Source: Pezicula radicicola
Taxonomy: Eukaryota > Ascomycota > Leotiomycetes > Helotiales > Dermateaceae
Length of the DNA: 64,000 nt
Direction of reading: 5' to 3'
Assembly: GCA_003008705.1 (NCBI GenBank)
Contig: PDUO01000058.1
Coordinates: 218,792 to 282,791, forward strand
Of the stretch, positions 44,852-58,122 are shown piece by piece (position 1 is the stretch's first letter; every line of letters begins with the position of its first letter). The notes under the pieces are model-generated. The model was given only the letters and a program-made list of their open reading frames with translations. It made no database searches and was not told the DNA's origin. The position numbers and the translations under genes were made by a program.

Positions 44852-47800
44852 TGGATCCTGGTAGTTTAAAATATAGCCCAAGAAGGTACTACAAACGTGT
44901 AGAAGTACATTGATCCATCAGAAATCAATGAACTAGATCAACCCTTAGTCAACGCTTTACCGACTATTCCACCTATTATCAATGAAGGCCCACCAGAAAT
45001 AGAACAAGCTAGAACGATATAGGAATCAATGCATAAAGTAGAAATCGAGGTATTCAATATTAGATTCAGATCCCAACAAGAGGTCAATAACGTTGTAAAA
45101 GAAGAAATAAGAATCATTGGAAAGGTCCGATCATATATCACAACAAGTGTGGCCACCCAGTATCATTCACTTCTTCGTAATCAAAGTGTATAGCAATAAA
45201 TCAAGGCTCTGAAATCAAGGCTAGAACCCACCACTTTTGACTAAATTATAGCTCTCAATAAGTACTATCATAAGCTTTATATACTCGGAAAGAATCAAGA
45301 CTTAGAACTATAGCTTCAATAATGGGAAGCTGTATATGATGAAGGTAAAGAACTCAGTATACCGGAACTATCTAGTACAATACCCTATATCCAATTCTAC
45401 TATTCAGTCAATGGAATAGATAGTTCATGGGGGGCCATCAATGAAAATCATATATGAATAAGTATAGTATCAAATACCCCATTGTAAAGCTTCAATCAAC
45501 TTATCAATAGCTTTCGAGAAAGGCAACGAGGATTAGACGTCAATACTAGACGATCATATATAATATTTGCAATACTTCAAGGCTAGTTAAACACTAAAAA
45601 GAAGGCTCCCAAGTACCTCTGTGGAGAACAATACTGGTACTCAGAATGTCTATATCTAGTCCAAGATCTTACTGGTGAAATCAAGCCAGAAATCAAAGCC
45701 TTAATTGAAGAAAAACTCAAGGATCCTACTATTAAATCAAAGGTCGATTCCTCAATTCAATGTATAAATAAACAGAGCAAGAACAAAGATACTACAACTC
45801 CAAAGAAACTAGGTGTATATATGGTAAAACTAGGTAAAAAGAAGCCTAAGTACTCATCATTTGGATCATCAAATTCAATAGACTCAGACCTATACAACTA
45901 CTGGATCTTTGACACTGGATCAGACGTCCATGTATCTAACTCAGAGGAAGGTTTTACAAGAACTTATGCTGTAAATTCAGACGACGTTATAATCGTAGGA
46001 AGAGATGAATATAAAATCGATGCCTATAGTAAAATCACACTATTAGTCGATACTCCCGACGGCCTAAATCAAGGTCAAATAGAACTTCAAAACGTGGCCT
46101 TATATAAAGGATTCATGACTAGTGTAGTTTCAGTAAGTAAATTGACTATCAAAAACATCCACTTCGATACTAAGAAGAGGTACCTCCATATTGACTACAA
46201 AACTCTCTGCTATATCCATCTACTTGGAGGACACTGGATTATATAAAAGAGAACACAACCATTAGTCAAAGGTACACCAAAAACTACAGTACCTCCAAAA
46301 CCATAGAATTTCGCTGTCAAGACGAGTTATGTAACTCATACTAAGAGAATAGCCCATGAATAGTATAAGATTCTCGGATATACCGGTCCAGAAGTTATTG
46401 CTCACTTACAAGAACACTCTCAAAACATTGAGGTAGATATAACCGATCCATGTCCTACTACGATATACTACACAACCTGCGTAATCTCAAAAGCCTCTGA
46501 AATCATTTCACGAAGCTCATTCGTCGAAGAACTAAGTCAAGGCCCATGGGATCGTACCTGGTGGGATTTAGTCATTATGGTACCAGCGTGGAACAAAGAC
46601 AAATACGTATCCTATTTCTATTGTAAACGAACTGGTATATATATAGTCTTTACCCATAGAAGCAAGAAAGAAATCCTAGTAATTATACGGGAATTCGTCA
46701 ATGTAATATTCAATCGATGGGGATATAAAATTCGATTCCTATACTTAGATGGAGAAGTAATATTAGCTTTAAATCTTGGAGGAGAATATAGGGAATATCT
46801 ATCAGATATAGGCCTTACTGAAGAAAGAACCTCGCCGGATACACTAGCCCAAAATGGCCCAGCGGAAAGAGTAGGAGGAGTACTAGCAATTAAGGCTAGG
46901 GCACTATGAATTGAAGCTAATCTTCCTCATGAAATGTAGCTAGAATACTGGAAAGCCTTAGCCTATATCATGAATCGAACACTGGTTAAACGATTAGGTT
47001 GGAAGTCACCATTCGAAGTAGTAACTGGTTAAAAACCATCTCTAGCTCACTTCTACCCATATAGTTATTAAGTATTTACCCTACTTAAATATATTCCATA
47101 ATCGTTTAAATTGGATCCAAATACTACTCTAGGAATACTTGTAGGATATGATTCAACTGGGATATATCGAATATGGATTCCAGAACTAGGTAAGGTGATT
47201 CGAACCAGGGATATCAGATTTAATGATAATATTATCTACTCACCGGAAGACGTTAATATAGTACTACTTCTCAAAGATGAAGTTAAGAAAGTAGTGGAAT
47301 TGATTGAAATACCGGAATTAGAAGATATTCATAGCCATGGACTTGAAGATGTATTCGAAGAATGGTTCGAAATCATAGAATATTTTCAAACGAGCCTAAC
47401 CCAGAATAACATAGCTTCTTCGGATCTAACCCAAAAAGGACTAGAAAACCCGGAACAAAGCTCTTCCACAAGCCTAAATCAATAACTCCCAACACCAAGA
47501 GTATCAAGATCACTAGATTCAATGGACCAAAACCTACTAGAATCAACGATTATAGACAATATAGCTTCTTCTTCTTCTTCTACACCATTAGGAATATATT
47601 CTCCAACCCCAGAAAACTCAGGAATCATTATAGACAAGACAATAATACAGAAACTACCCTCAAGAGCTGGTCCTGAAAAGAAGCCCAATATAGCTATAAA
47701 TCGACTAGATATATCGGCCGACATAGCTGAAATTATAGAAGGAAAAAGAGAACAAAGAACGGCAAATTATACGGCACCAGTAGCCTATCAAAATAACTAT

Positions 47801-49558
47801 AAATCATATCATATAGTATTTACAATGGCTCATAAAATAGTTGAAAAACCACCATAATTTCATAGAGACCAACTTCCTCCACCACCCAAATTCTGGAACT
47901 AGATACTTCAATATCCATATACAGAAGGATTCATTGAAGCTGCCAGGAAGGAATAGAAGGCTCTAATGGAAAAAGATACGTTTCGATATATAATAATAGA
48001 AGAATTCATCGACAAATATACAGAGAAGGAAGATGATGATAAACAACTAAAACCACTACCTCTGATGTAGGTATTCATATATAAGTTCAACTCCGACAGC
48101 TTCCTAATCAAATATAAAGTAAGGCTTTATACACGAGGAGACCTTCAAATCACATCGCAAGAAATATATACTACCATACTTGTAGCCCAAACCTTCCGGG
48201 CAATATATACTATTTCAGCTATATTCAATCTTGAAATCAAGTAATATAACGCTGTCAATGTATTCGTAAACGTAAAGATACCAAGGCCTATTCTGTACCA
48301 ATTTCCAGAAGGATTCGATCCTAAGAAACTAAACTGGATACTAGAATCACAACGAGCTATAATCCCAAAGAACAATATTCACCTACTTCTCATGATATGG
48401 AAAGCTCTCTATGGGCTTAAAACCTCGCTATATTACTGGTATCATCTTCTTGTAAATACGTTGGAAGAACTAGGAGTACTACAAGTACCTGGAGTTAGTT
48501 GTTTATTTACTAATAGCTGGATACGAATCCTTTTCTATGTAGATAATATCCTATTCATCTATCACAAAAGAAATGAAAACCAGGCTCTCGAATTAGAATC
48601 CAAGCTAATGAAGAGATTCGAGGTACATAAACTAGGTGATATTAATCACTTCCTAGGGATTCGTATTATTCGTGATAGAACCAATCAGAAACTCTGGCTT
48701 CTACAAGACAGCTATATTGAGAAGATGGCTAATAAATTCAACGTAAATACCTCTGCGAAACCACCTACGATTCCTATTCCTATCCGTGAATACCTCCTAT
48801 ATAATGGGTAAGCCGAACTACAAGAAATCAAACGATATCAAGAACTAGTGGGTAGTATCAATTTCAGTATAATCTTTTACCGCCCAGAGATAGCCCATTC
48901 GACCTCACAACTATCGCGATTTCTTAATAATCCAGTACTATATCACGTTCATGCCGCTATACAGTATATCCAATACTTATGGAACATAAGATTTAGGGCC
49001 ATTTACTATAATGGAGGAACCAAGGAGTCACCAAAGGTCTTTACGGTATATAGCGATACAGTATTTATAGATTACTCATTAACAAGATGTAGCTTACAAG
49101 GGTTATTAGATATACTCTTCGGTAGCCCAATACATTGGAAAGTTACTCTACAACCCAACGTCACTACATTAAGTACAGAAGCGGAACTAGTCGCTCTATC
49201 ATTGACAGCTAAGGAACTTATATGGTGGTTGCGATTCTTTAAAGCAATTGGATTTGATATACAAGAAACACCAGAAATCTATTACGATAATCAATAAACT
49301 ATTCGTCTTCTAGTCACAGATTCCCCGAAGCTTATTACAAAGCTAAAACATATCGATATTCACCAGAGCTAGCTACGACAGGAAGTCCAAGCTAAACGGA
49401 TCAAAATCATATAGATAGAGACTACAAAAATGGCTACTGATGGCTTTACAAAGCTTCTTCCTAAGCAGAAACACGACGAATTCATTCGACAACTAAATCT
49501 AGAAGATGTCGAAGGCCTGATTCAGACCAGGTCTAGCTCTGGTTCAACCCAAGCTTAG
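44852..49558 (+). pseudogene. Copia gag-pol polyprotein, stop-codon riddled
   Basis: One reading frame runs from about 44879 to the TAG at 49556 without frameshift, broken only by stops. Gag is weakly conserved. Protease: YWIFDTGSDVHVSN. Integrase: WDLVIMVPAW, FLYLDGE and AQNGPAERVGGV (the D, D, E residues). RT: WKALYGLKTSLYYWYHLL and FYVDNILF, where the usual YVDD reads YVDN, so a catalytic Asp is lost. RNase H: TLSTEAELVALSLTAKELIW, then MATDGFTKLLP. Many stops replace Gln or Trp (e.g. MATGTAG for Met-Trp in HEM-x-LEYWKALA), as expected from C-to-T and G-to-A changes. Confidence 0.92.
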
Positions 49559-49674
49559 TTCTGAAACCAATGGTAACTCAACCCTATAGCCTCAATCGTT
49601 CCTAGTTCCAGGCAATTCTCATTGTCTATATTATTCATTTTTCAGGCTTCCAATGGCTTAAAAGCCTGGGGGGG

Positions 49675-49950
49675 TGTATCAGACTAAAATCACGTATATT
49701 GCTTCATATTATAAGTAATATAGGTATACCCTCATTTTGATTTCAAATCTAGATCAAATCGGAGGATCTAAATAGGAATCCCCGATCATTACAAACCACT
49801 CATTTTGTATACCTTTTTAGGCTATTCCGATGCTATTACATTACTATATAGATAGTCTATAGTCCCTCTCTTTTAGAGGACAATCACTCTCAATTCAAGG
49901 TCTTTTCACCACATATATTGGTTCATATATTAGGCCCAGAGTGGTTCATA
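49675..49950 (+). repeat. 3' LTR of the Copia element
   Basis: Begins TGTATCAGACTAAAATCACG, ends GTGGTTCATA and is followed by target duplication ACTAT. It differs from the 5' LTR by an inserted AT and three RIP-type transitions. Confidence 0.95.
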
Positions 49951-50059
49951 ACTATTTATAGATGATAACGGGAACATGGGTATATATAAACAAGCAGCGT
50001 TGCGACCAAAGAAATCCGGATGCAGTTTCTTGGATGCGTCTTCCATGAACCGCGATTCA

Positions 50060-51614
50060 TCAAAGCATATACCGAAAGCCATTTCCCTCCTGTTCAACTC
50101 CATCTTGAGATTGAATGGCATGTATCCTATCAAGCCTTCGGTTCTCCCTCCGAAGCAATAGACTATACGAAAGAGAGCCAAAGACAACAGCCATACAGAA
50201 AGCAAAACTAACCCAACTTCCTTGACGAAAGTACGGCGCTTGTGAAGACGGAAAGATATTTGTACCAAGCAGTGGACCGCATTGGCCCATTGTGGCGAGA
50301 ATCGTGAAGCCTCCCGCACGTTGTGACTCCGTTGAGTGGCTGTTTGCTACCCATGATAGCAATATCGCCACAGACACAAATATGTTGATGGCGAGGAAGA
50401 CACCGATATATCGTGGGACTGCACCATCTGTTGTGGCAAGAAGCAAATACCCTATGGAAGCAACAAGGGCAGCTCCTCCGGCGAAGGGCCCTCGCATCTT
50501 GAACTTGTCGGAGAGCCAGCAAGACAGGAGGATGGTGATGAAAGTGAGGATGTAGGGTGGTGCGCTGAGACCGTTTGATTGAACGCTATTAAAAGTGCCA
50601 ATCTCAAGGATGATAGAGGGTACAAATAAAGGTAGGGATGCAAAACAGACGTTGCACGAGAAGTACATCAGGCCTGGGATATACGCTAATTGTAAACCAG
50701 TCAGTCTTGCGGCTACAGCTCCTTGTAGAAAAAGGACTTACTCAATGGGTCTTTGAAGGCTGCGAACCATTCCTTAAAATGGATGCCAGTGTGCAACTCT
50801 GCACTTTGGCCGCGCTGTATATAATGATTTGCAGTCTCTCGCTCTCGCTCAGTGAGAAACTTAGCAGATCCAAGGTTATCCGGAAGAAAGAAGAAGGCTA
50901 GTACAGCCACGAGACAGCTCGGAATCCCCTCAATGATGAACAAGTACTTCCAGGGTGGAATACCACCCTTGATATGCGATATAGCATACCCCAGGACTCC
51001 TCCGTAAGCATTAGCAAGTGCCGCGCCTGAAATGAAAATTCCAGTCCGAAATCCGACCTTTTCACGGGGATAGAAGAATGAAAGATAGTACGGAGTTCCT
51101 GCATAGCACGCCTCGGCGATCCCAAGGGAAAATCGTAGTGCACACAAGGCTGGGTAGTTGATTGCTACAGCCTGCATGGTGGAGAGGAAACCAATACTAA
51201 AGATGACGCAGGAGATCCAAATATGTGCTGGGAATTTTTTGAAACCAAGTGCTGTCCATTGAAAGCAGATGTCTATCGAGATCAGTTAGCATGACTATCG
51301 AGAATCAGAAGCTGGGACTCACACGCCACGTAGAAGATGGTTGCTAGATTGTCATAGTGATTTCCAGAGAGGTCAACACTCTCTGGTAATCCAGCCAGCC
51401 TCGCATTGCCTAGATTGGACCTGTCGAGTACGGAGAGTGTGTAGAAGAGGAAAATCGGGGGCATAAGGTGATAGTCAAGCTTGCGAATCACGGTTTTCTC
51501 TTCAGCTGCAGTTGGAACGAAAACGCCTCCTTGCTGAGAGGTTTGATTCTTCAAGTCACGGAGATTAACTCGCTCCTCGTGAGTATTCGCTGGTTTGCTT
51601 TCGAAAGAAGCCAT
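50060..51614 (-). CDS. MFS transporter, DAL5-like anion:cation symporter family
   Basis: Three exons (51614-51323, 51272-50742, 50685-50060) join in phase to 482 residues. After a cytoplasmic start (MASFESKPANTHEERVN) come 12 predicted hydrophobic segments. Family marks: RKLDYHLMPPIFLFYTLSVL followed by DRSNLGNARLAGL (loop 1-2), RFSLGIAEACYAGTPYYLSF and FFYPREKVGFRTGIFIS (TM4 region), PPWKYLFIIEGIPSCLVAVL, FFFLPDNLGSAKFLTERER. These define the fungal allantoate/nicotinate/tartrate permease family, which imports organic anions with protons across the plasma membrane. It is divergent from the FAD enzyme gene, which suggests a shared substrate. The substrate is not readable from sequence. Confidence 0.93.
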
Positions 51615-52022
51615 AGCAAGTGCAGATGGAAAGTTAAAAAGGTCGATTTAAACGAGGGGTTTCAAAGCGTCGATGAAAAAGACATCACAAGAGAAAGAGA
51701 GTCCAATTCCGAATTACCGCATACAGAAATGTTGCGGGGTAATAAATCATAGGCCATACTATCACTCTGAAGTACCTTTGGGCAACTTGATTGCAAGGGG
51801 CAAGAGGTAGCACCACAGCTGGATCTCAAATACCCGAGCGGACACTTTCAGCCCGCGGGCGCTCAACGTCCGCCAATCTATTACGCTTCGAAACTACCTA
51901 AGGTACTAACAAAAATACATTGTGGTGCTGTTATTTGGAGCCAGACTAATCATTATATACACCACACAAAATTTGTATCCATGACCTGGTACTTTCTTCC
52001 AAGACAGAGAGTAGAATTAACC
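51615..52022. promoter_or_regulatory. Divergent promoter of the transporter and FAD enzyme
   Basis: This 408-bp gap separates the two start codons. It contains a CGG...CCG-like word pair (GAGCGG at about 51836; CGTCCGCC at about 51868), the kind of half sites Zn2Cys6 factors bind. No exact operator is claimed. Confidence 0.45.
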
Positions 52023-53606
52023 ATGCCATCTCAGATCTACGATGTTATCGTGGTTGGCAGTGGCAACGCAGGCTTTTCCGCTGCCGCCGCAGCAAAGGAC
52101 AGTGGCGCTTCAAAGATATTGCTATTGGAAAAGTCACCCAGGTCTTGGGCTGGGGGAAATACAACTTTCACTGCCGGTGCATATCGAACAGTCTTCCATG
52201 GCCTCGAGGATGTATTATCGCTTGTCAACAACGTCTCCCAGGAAATGGCTAATAAGATAGACATGGAACCATACACGGAGAAGGATTTCCAGTCCGATAT
52301 TGAGCGAGTGACGAACAATCGAACGGATCCAATTCTTTCGTCGACGCTCGTCAAGGAGTCCAATGCTACAACTAAATGGCTTGCAAAAAATGGAGTCAAG
52401 TTTCAACTATCCTTCAACCGCCAGGCATACCAAATTGGTGGACGTTACAAGTTCTGGGGTGGCATGGTACTAGCGGTTATGGATGGAGGCAAAGGACTGA
52501 CCCTACAACATCAAAAGAATGCATCGCAAAGGGGAATTGAGGTGCGCTATGAGAGTCCCGTCATAGGCTTTTTAACGAGCAAAGGGGGTGATGTGATGGG
52601 GTTGACCGTACGCCAAAATGATAACACAACTTATAGTGTGTTGTCAAGAGGTGGTATAGTCTTGTGCTCTGGTGGCTTCGAGGCTAGTTCGAGCATGCGA
52701 GCTCAGTATCTGGGGCCTGGGTGGGATCTAGCTTATGTTCGCGGCACTCCATACAACACCGGCGACTGCCTTAAGATGGCCATCAATGATCTAGGTGCTA
52801 AAACCGCAGGCAACTGGTCAGGTTGCCATTCAACATGTTGGGATGCCAATGCGCCAACCGACAGTGGAAATCAAACCCTTACTAACCAATACACAAAATC
52901 CGGGTACCCTCTGGGTCTGATGTATAATGTAGACGGAGCCAGGTTTGTCGATGAGGGTTTGGATATGAGAAATTTCACATATGCGAAGTTTGGCCGTGCA
53001 ATCTTGCAGCAACGAAATGGTGTTGCCTTCCAAGTCTGGGATGCAGACGCATCGAGCTGGCTTCGATCAGAGGAGTATGCAGATGATGTGGTGGAAAGGA
53101 TCACTGCACAGTCGCTTGAAGAACTGGCAGGGAAACTCGGGCAGAAAGGACTGGAGAATACCAGGGGCTTTCTCGATTCTATTCATGAGTATAACCGTGC
53201 TGTAAACCAGCACCGTTCAGAGAATCCAGGCACCATCTTCGACCCATCTAAGAAGGACGGTCTCTCGACACGGTCTCCGTTGGGAGGCCTGGCACTCGAT
53301 AAGACCAACTGGGCCCTCCCTATGTTAAAGCCACCTTTCCTAGCTGTGAAAGTGACTTGTGGTGTGACTTTCACGTTTGGGGGTTTGAAGATATGTCCGG
53401 AAACGTCAGGTGTCATCTCAGAGGCAACAGGCAAGCAGATACCAGGTCTCTTCTGTGCTGGGGAAATGGTGGGCGGTCTATTCTATGACAACTATCCTGG
53501 CGGGAGTGGCTTGATGGCCGGGGCAGTATTTGGACGAAAGGCAGGAACAAGTGCAGCAGAGAGGGCATCAAAGTTGCCTACAACAAGCTTCCAAGCATTG
53601 CTATAA
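52023..53606 (+). CDS. FAD-dependent oxidoreductase, tricarballylate-dehydrogenase (TcuA)-like
   Basis: A 527-residue flavoprotein starting MPSQIYDVIVVGSGNAGFSA with the GxGxxG dinucleotide fold. It continues SPRSWAGGNTTFTAGAYRTV, RGGIVLCSGGFEASSSMRAQ, DARFVDEG-like GARFVDEGLDM, and the C-terminal FAD loop GLFCAGEMVGGLFYDNYPGG followed by SGLMAGAVFGRKAG. This is the fumarate-reductase/succinate-dehydrogenase flavoprotein superfamily. The GEMVGGLFYDNYPGG block fits TcuA/CobZ-like proteins best. Bacterial TcuA oxidises tricarballylate to cis-aconitate and works with a carrier. Function here is inferred by family only. The upstream in-frame ATG at 51981 adds 14 residues with no FAD-fold support, so 52023 is chosen. 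Single exon. Confidence 0.85.
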   Translation: MPSQIYDVIVVGSGNAGFSAAAAAKDSGASKILLLEKSPRSWAGGNTTFTAGAYRTVFHGLEDVLSLVNNVSQEMANKIDMEPYTEKDFQSDIERVTNNRTDPILSSTLVKESNATTKWLAKNGVKFQLSFNRQAYQIGGRYKFWGGMVLAVMDGGKGLTLQHQKNASQRGIEVRYESPVIGFLTSKGGDVMGLTVRQNDNTTYSVLSRGGIVLCSGGFEASSSMRAQYLGPGWDLAYVRGTPYNTGDCLKMAINDLGAKTAGNWSGCHSTCWDANAPTDSGNQTLTNQYTKSGYPLGLMYNVDGARFVDEGLDMRNFTYAKFGRAILQQRNGVAFQVWDADASSWLRSEEYADDVVERITAQSLEELAGKLGQKGLENTRGFLDSIHEYNRAVNQHRSENPGTIFDPSKKDGLSTRSPLGGLALDKTNWALPMLKPPFLAVKVTCGVTFTFGGLKICPETSGVISEATGKQIPGLFCAGEMVGGLFYDNYPGGSGLMAGAVFGRKAGTSAAERASKLPTTSFQALL

Positions 53607-54091
53607 GAGACATGTGACAAGTGTAGAACAAGTAAGATACGAAAGCATGCCTTGGTAATATCTTTCTCCATGATTTAGAAATATCGAGCGTTCTGAGGTT
53701 GGACCTTACTCGAGTTGTGGGGAATTGTGCTTACCTACAAATCATAGAAACCACTACTTTGTAGTCAAATGCTTGGCACTGATATATACTGTAGCAACTC
53801 CCACCATTTCTGAATAGCTTCAATTTATTAGTCTATTATTCTTGCTATTCATTGATTTCTTTACACGAGTTACTTCTTTCTTCAAACACGAAGCATGTGA
53901 TCGATCATAGCTGCGGGTTTAAAAGTAGGTCCGGACACCGATCCCCGTCGATCCCCTCCCTCAAACTTCCTCAGCTACCTTACTTCTTTACCTACCTACC
54001 TACCTACCTACCTACCTTACTACCTTACTTGATTCAACATTTTGTTTTAACACTACTCATGGCTCACACGGACGCCAACGCTTGACATTCC
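53607..54091. other. Intergenic stretch with an ACCT microsatellite
   Basis: This holds the 3' flank of the FAD gene and the promoter of the regulator at 54092. A run of ACCT units lies at about 53989-54016. Confidence 0.5.
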
Positions 54092-56605
54092 ATGGAACAT
54101 CAACCTCAGATAGCATGCCAATTTTGCCGAGTACGAAAGGTCCGTCAAATTACCATCCCTTGCTTCGTACGAAAGTACCTATTGTTACGAGTACATGGCC
54201 TAGCACTAACCCCTTGCTCTCCATTGAAGCTCAGGTGTGATAAATTGGTACCGCAATGTGGAGAGTGCCGCACTCGTGCACTCAAGTGCCTTTACGTCCA
54301 ACGACCAAAGAAGCCCCGGTCAGTCCTCCATACTGCTCGTATGGCCACCACTGACGTTGTGTCTTCTCATCAGTCCATCGAACAGCAGAATCCGTTTTCT
54401 AGAAGAGGAGAATAGACGTTTGCGTGAATTAACTCGTCAACCTACTTCCTCAAAGGCTCCTTCCTCTTCTTCACGGACCCAGTGGCCACTATCAACTACT
54501 TCATATGAAGATCCCACCCACAGAGATGGGTCTTCTCCATCTTGTCCATTGGAGAAGGAGGATGTCCAGGCCTCGGATTATAACCTTCAGATATTATCTA
54601 CTGGAAGATCGAGTTATCATGGTCCAACTAGTACCCTCTTTCACACGGACAGTAGCACAAAAGCAAAAAATAACAAACCGAGCCTGATCCCGACTGAGTG
54701 GATTCGAAATAGCCTGGTGGCCGCGACCTTGAGACAACGTAAGTCCGAAGACAGAGCGATGTCTCTGGGATGATACTTAATCGTCAATAGGTCAAAGGGA
54801 ACCCTGTGGCGCGGTCTCCGCAAGTTATGACTTCGACGGGTGGGACCCCGGACTTGTGTTGCACCTTCTAAATATCCATTGGAATCGACAGCACCACAAT
54901 CTCTTGATTGTTTATCGAGCAGCTTTTATGCGGGATATGGCCACTGGCGGACCCTACTTCTCAAAGCTACTTTTGAATGCTATCCTCTTCGCTGTGTCGA
55001 AATTTTCACCTCGAGTCGATATCCGAACGGACAAGAACGAGCGTAGCACTGCTGGGTGGCAATTTAGGAGACGTTTTCGAGAGCTATTGGGTGAAGCAAT
55101 GGACGATAGTACTATTACCACCATCCAAGCCTTGATAACTGTTGCAAGCAGTCTATTTGCTATCGGAGACCGCAGACCAACTTCTTGGCTATATTCTGGA
55201 ACCGCCTTTCGAATGCTTGTTGATTTAGGTTTGAATGTGGATAGTGCTGAGCTCTTGAAGCAACAGAAATTTACAGCTGAGGACTTGGAAATCCGACGCC
55301 GAGTGTTTTGGGGAGCTTTTGTCTTTGACAAAATTCATTCCATGTATCAGGGTCGACCGGTTACTCTCCAGGAGAGAGACATGCAAGTGCCTATTGTGTT
55401 CCTAGATGACTTCGAGGAACTAGAGCGGTGGGTGCCTCTAGAAGAATTGAATTTCGTCGGCCCACAACACAGCTTGCCAAAACATCCGGGCAGTCCAACT
55501 TACAGTGTCTCAACTTTCAGTGCTTTTTGCCGGCTGAGTTTGATCATGAATCGTACTCTTAACCATATCTATGCTGAGAGGGCTTTCCAAACAGATGATG
55601 TGGAAGGAAACGAAGGCGAAAAACATATGCTCAACCTTCTCTATTCTTTGAATGGTGATCTAGAGCAATGGTGGAATAACCTTCAACCTTGGCTGAAATA
55701 TGAGCCATGGGCAACTAACACAACAACCTCCCTTGAGGGAACTCCTTGTCCAAGCATCTTGAGCTTACAGTAGGTTTTCATAATTCATTTGAAATATTAC
55801 CTAACAATGAATTAGCTGCATGTATCATATATTCGTCATCCTTGTTCATAGACCCTTTCTCGCTCGAGGAGGGCGTTACCCGGAAGAAGTCGCTAGAGAG
55901 TGTTTGCTTCGCTGCGCAAAAGCTGCACTGAGGATTGCTTATATTGTACAAACTTACTCCATAGCATTTACTATCGAACGAGCACCATATTTCATCGCTT
56001 ACGCAGCTTATGTTGCCAGCACCGTTCTTATCCGTCTTGCAGCACATCAACAACCGACCTGCAATACTCACAAATGTCTTTGTATCTGTCAGAAGTTCCT
56101 CGCACAAAACGAGAAGACCAATGCAGGCGTCAAACTAGCCAATTATGTTATCAGATCCATGCTGAAAGGGACATCACTGGCAGGATGCACGACAACGTGT
56201 GACTTGCCACAGCATTGTTATGCTTTGGGCGGCATAATTAATGATGAAATTGTTATTGACCCTTCCATTGTCAGCACTATCATCGAGAGCTTCTCTACGA
56301 TAAGTCGATCGATAGACCCAACTTCTTCGAGAAAGACTCTACTTGGTGCTGCAGAGGCCAGCCATCAGACAAGTTCGGCCAAGAAAACCCTCTTTGCTTC
56401 CATAGAGGCTCCGACCACTCCGACTATTATGGCTTCGTTTCATGGTGACTCACAGAAGATGAATGGTAGTCAACCTACCCTAGAGTCTAACGATTACCAT
56501 GATCCCAATGGCTTCAATGACATGATTTTTGGATTGCATGGTAATAGTTTCTTGGATTCTTGGCCAGAGTTTACCAGTGAACCGGAGAATTTTCCTGCTC
56601 CTTAA
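54092..56605 (+). CDS. Zn2Cys6 transcription factor, NirA-like fungal-specific domain
   Basis: Five exons (54092-54139, 54230-54318, 54374-54738, 54791-55769, 55816-56605) join in phase to 756 residues. The zinc cluster is split by intron 1: IACQFCRVRK + LRCDKLVPQCGECRTRALKC, giving C-x2-C-x6-C-x6-C-x2-C-x6-C. A coiled coil follows (IRFLEEENRRLRELTRQ), then the fungal_trans middle homology region with LLKQQKFTAEDLEIRRRVFW, GAFVFDKIHSMYQGRPVTLQ. The type is the NirA-like group of DNA-binding activators. It lies directly downstream of the FAD enzyme and is the best candidate regulator for the transporter/FAD pair. That link rests on position only. Confidence 0.9.
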
Positions 56606-58122
56606 AGGTGTGGGCGTCTTTCTGTTCAAGCATTCATTGTATCGGAGTCTCGAGGAAAGAGAAGGGTGGTTGTAGACCGGTCGATTATCAATCAAGAACC
56701 CGATCTTGAGGTGAGTTCCAGAACCACGTCGCTAAGCAGCCCTGGAGATTAGCGTGCACCGATCTTCAGCCTTTATAAGCAACAAGATCCAACCCCCATA
56801 CTCGCACCTACTAGTAGCCTCTTAACTACATTCCATTGGATTGTGAGAAAAGTATTTGGTATTGATTACATTCATCTACGTATAATCATCTATATTCATG
56901 GAGTATATATAGACAGAGACCAGTGTCGCTATAATTCTAGGTCTTGTCTTGCGGGTCCGAAGTTGCGCAGACAAGAAACGCAATACCTACATCCACCCTG
57001 ACAACGTTTTCTGGGCTTAATCCAGCTACTTCAAGAATAGCCTAGGAGTTGGCATATCTAATTTTTCCGGTGACGAGCTCGGAGGGGATGTGACAGAGAG
57101 CCAGCCAAAGCCGTTTGCTTTTATTGCTCGTGACTGATAGCAGAACGAGATTTGGGAAGTTCAAAGGCCCATGCTATAAACCCCACGTAAGGACTAATTG
57201 TTGCATTGGTCAAGGTAATCTTACTTTCAACTGAAGTTTGGATATCTTAAAAGATTTGTAGATGCCGGGATAGTGATATAGAATAAATGCGAGTTGCTTC
57301 AACCTGAAAAGGGACAGTCAAATGCGATGCTATGGGGCTCAATAGTAACATCTATCGAACATGGAACGCCTATCGCAGAACTCGATCAATGTGGAGTTGC
57401 ACCTCCAAGAGATGCTGTATATATAACATTACCTATTCAACCTCCTTAAGTATCATTTAGCATTTTTCTTTGTCCCTTTCTTAGCCAGCAGAGTCTCTGC
57501 AAGACTTATCAATTGAGCCAGCAAGTCTCTAATAGACGAAGATCACCAGGGCTGCCTGTCTGGACTTGAAGAGCTTAAAGCAAAGTCTCCTGTGACAATT
57601 CTGTTGACAGTTGGCTGCCGAATTGTAAGAGCCCAGAAGACCACAGAACTGATGGGCACCTAGGTAGTTTAGCCTAAGTATATCACAGGTGTTACCTTAC
57701 TTAATGTAGAAAACCACCTCAAAGCAAAGGAATGATACTGGGCGTGGTCACGTGTTCATCGCTTGGTCTTGCACTGCTCCCCTCTTACCTAGGCAATAGG
57801 CAAGTAATTTTCCTTGGTTTTATGTTCCTCTAGGTAAATAGAAGGATTTCTTTTCAAGGTGCCTCCTAAACATGGAGCTATTCAGCTCAATTTTACACCT
57901 CGCATGCTCGTAATTGTTTGCCAAGGAATCTATCTAATCCAAGATGGGTGTGCAAAGATAAGGCCTCTTCGATAGAGTAAGGTGTGGGTGGGTGTGCATG
58001 ATCTGTTGACCGCCGCTCTACAGCCAAATTCCCCATCGCACTACTCACTGCTCACTACCTCTCTCGCATAAGCCTCCTTCGTCTTCCCTCTCCAGCATAT
58101 CACAAATATTACAATATCACAA
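56606..58122. other. 1.5-kb gap between the two regulators, nothing recognised
   Basis: No supported coding frame. It includes the 3' region of the first regulator and promoter of the second. Confidence 0.5.

Larger units (their letters stand above)
44221..49950 (+). mobile_element. Full-length Ty1/Copia LTR retrotransposon with RIP-type damage
   Basis: 5730 bp bounded by LTRs of 274 and 276 bp and flanked by the 5-bp target duplication ACTAT (44216-44220 and 49951-49955). A polypurine tract (CCTGGGGGGG, ending 49674) directly precedes the 3' LTR. The order protease, integrase, reverse transcriptase, RNase H defines Copia. Its internal frame is interrupted by many TAA/TAG codons, so this copy cannot move by itself. 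Confidence 0.95.
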
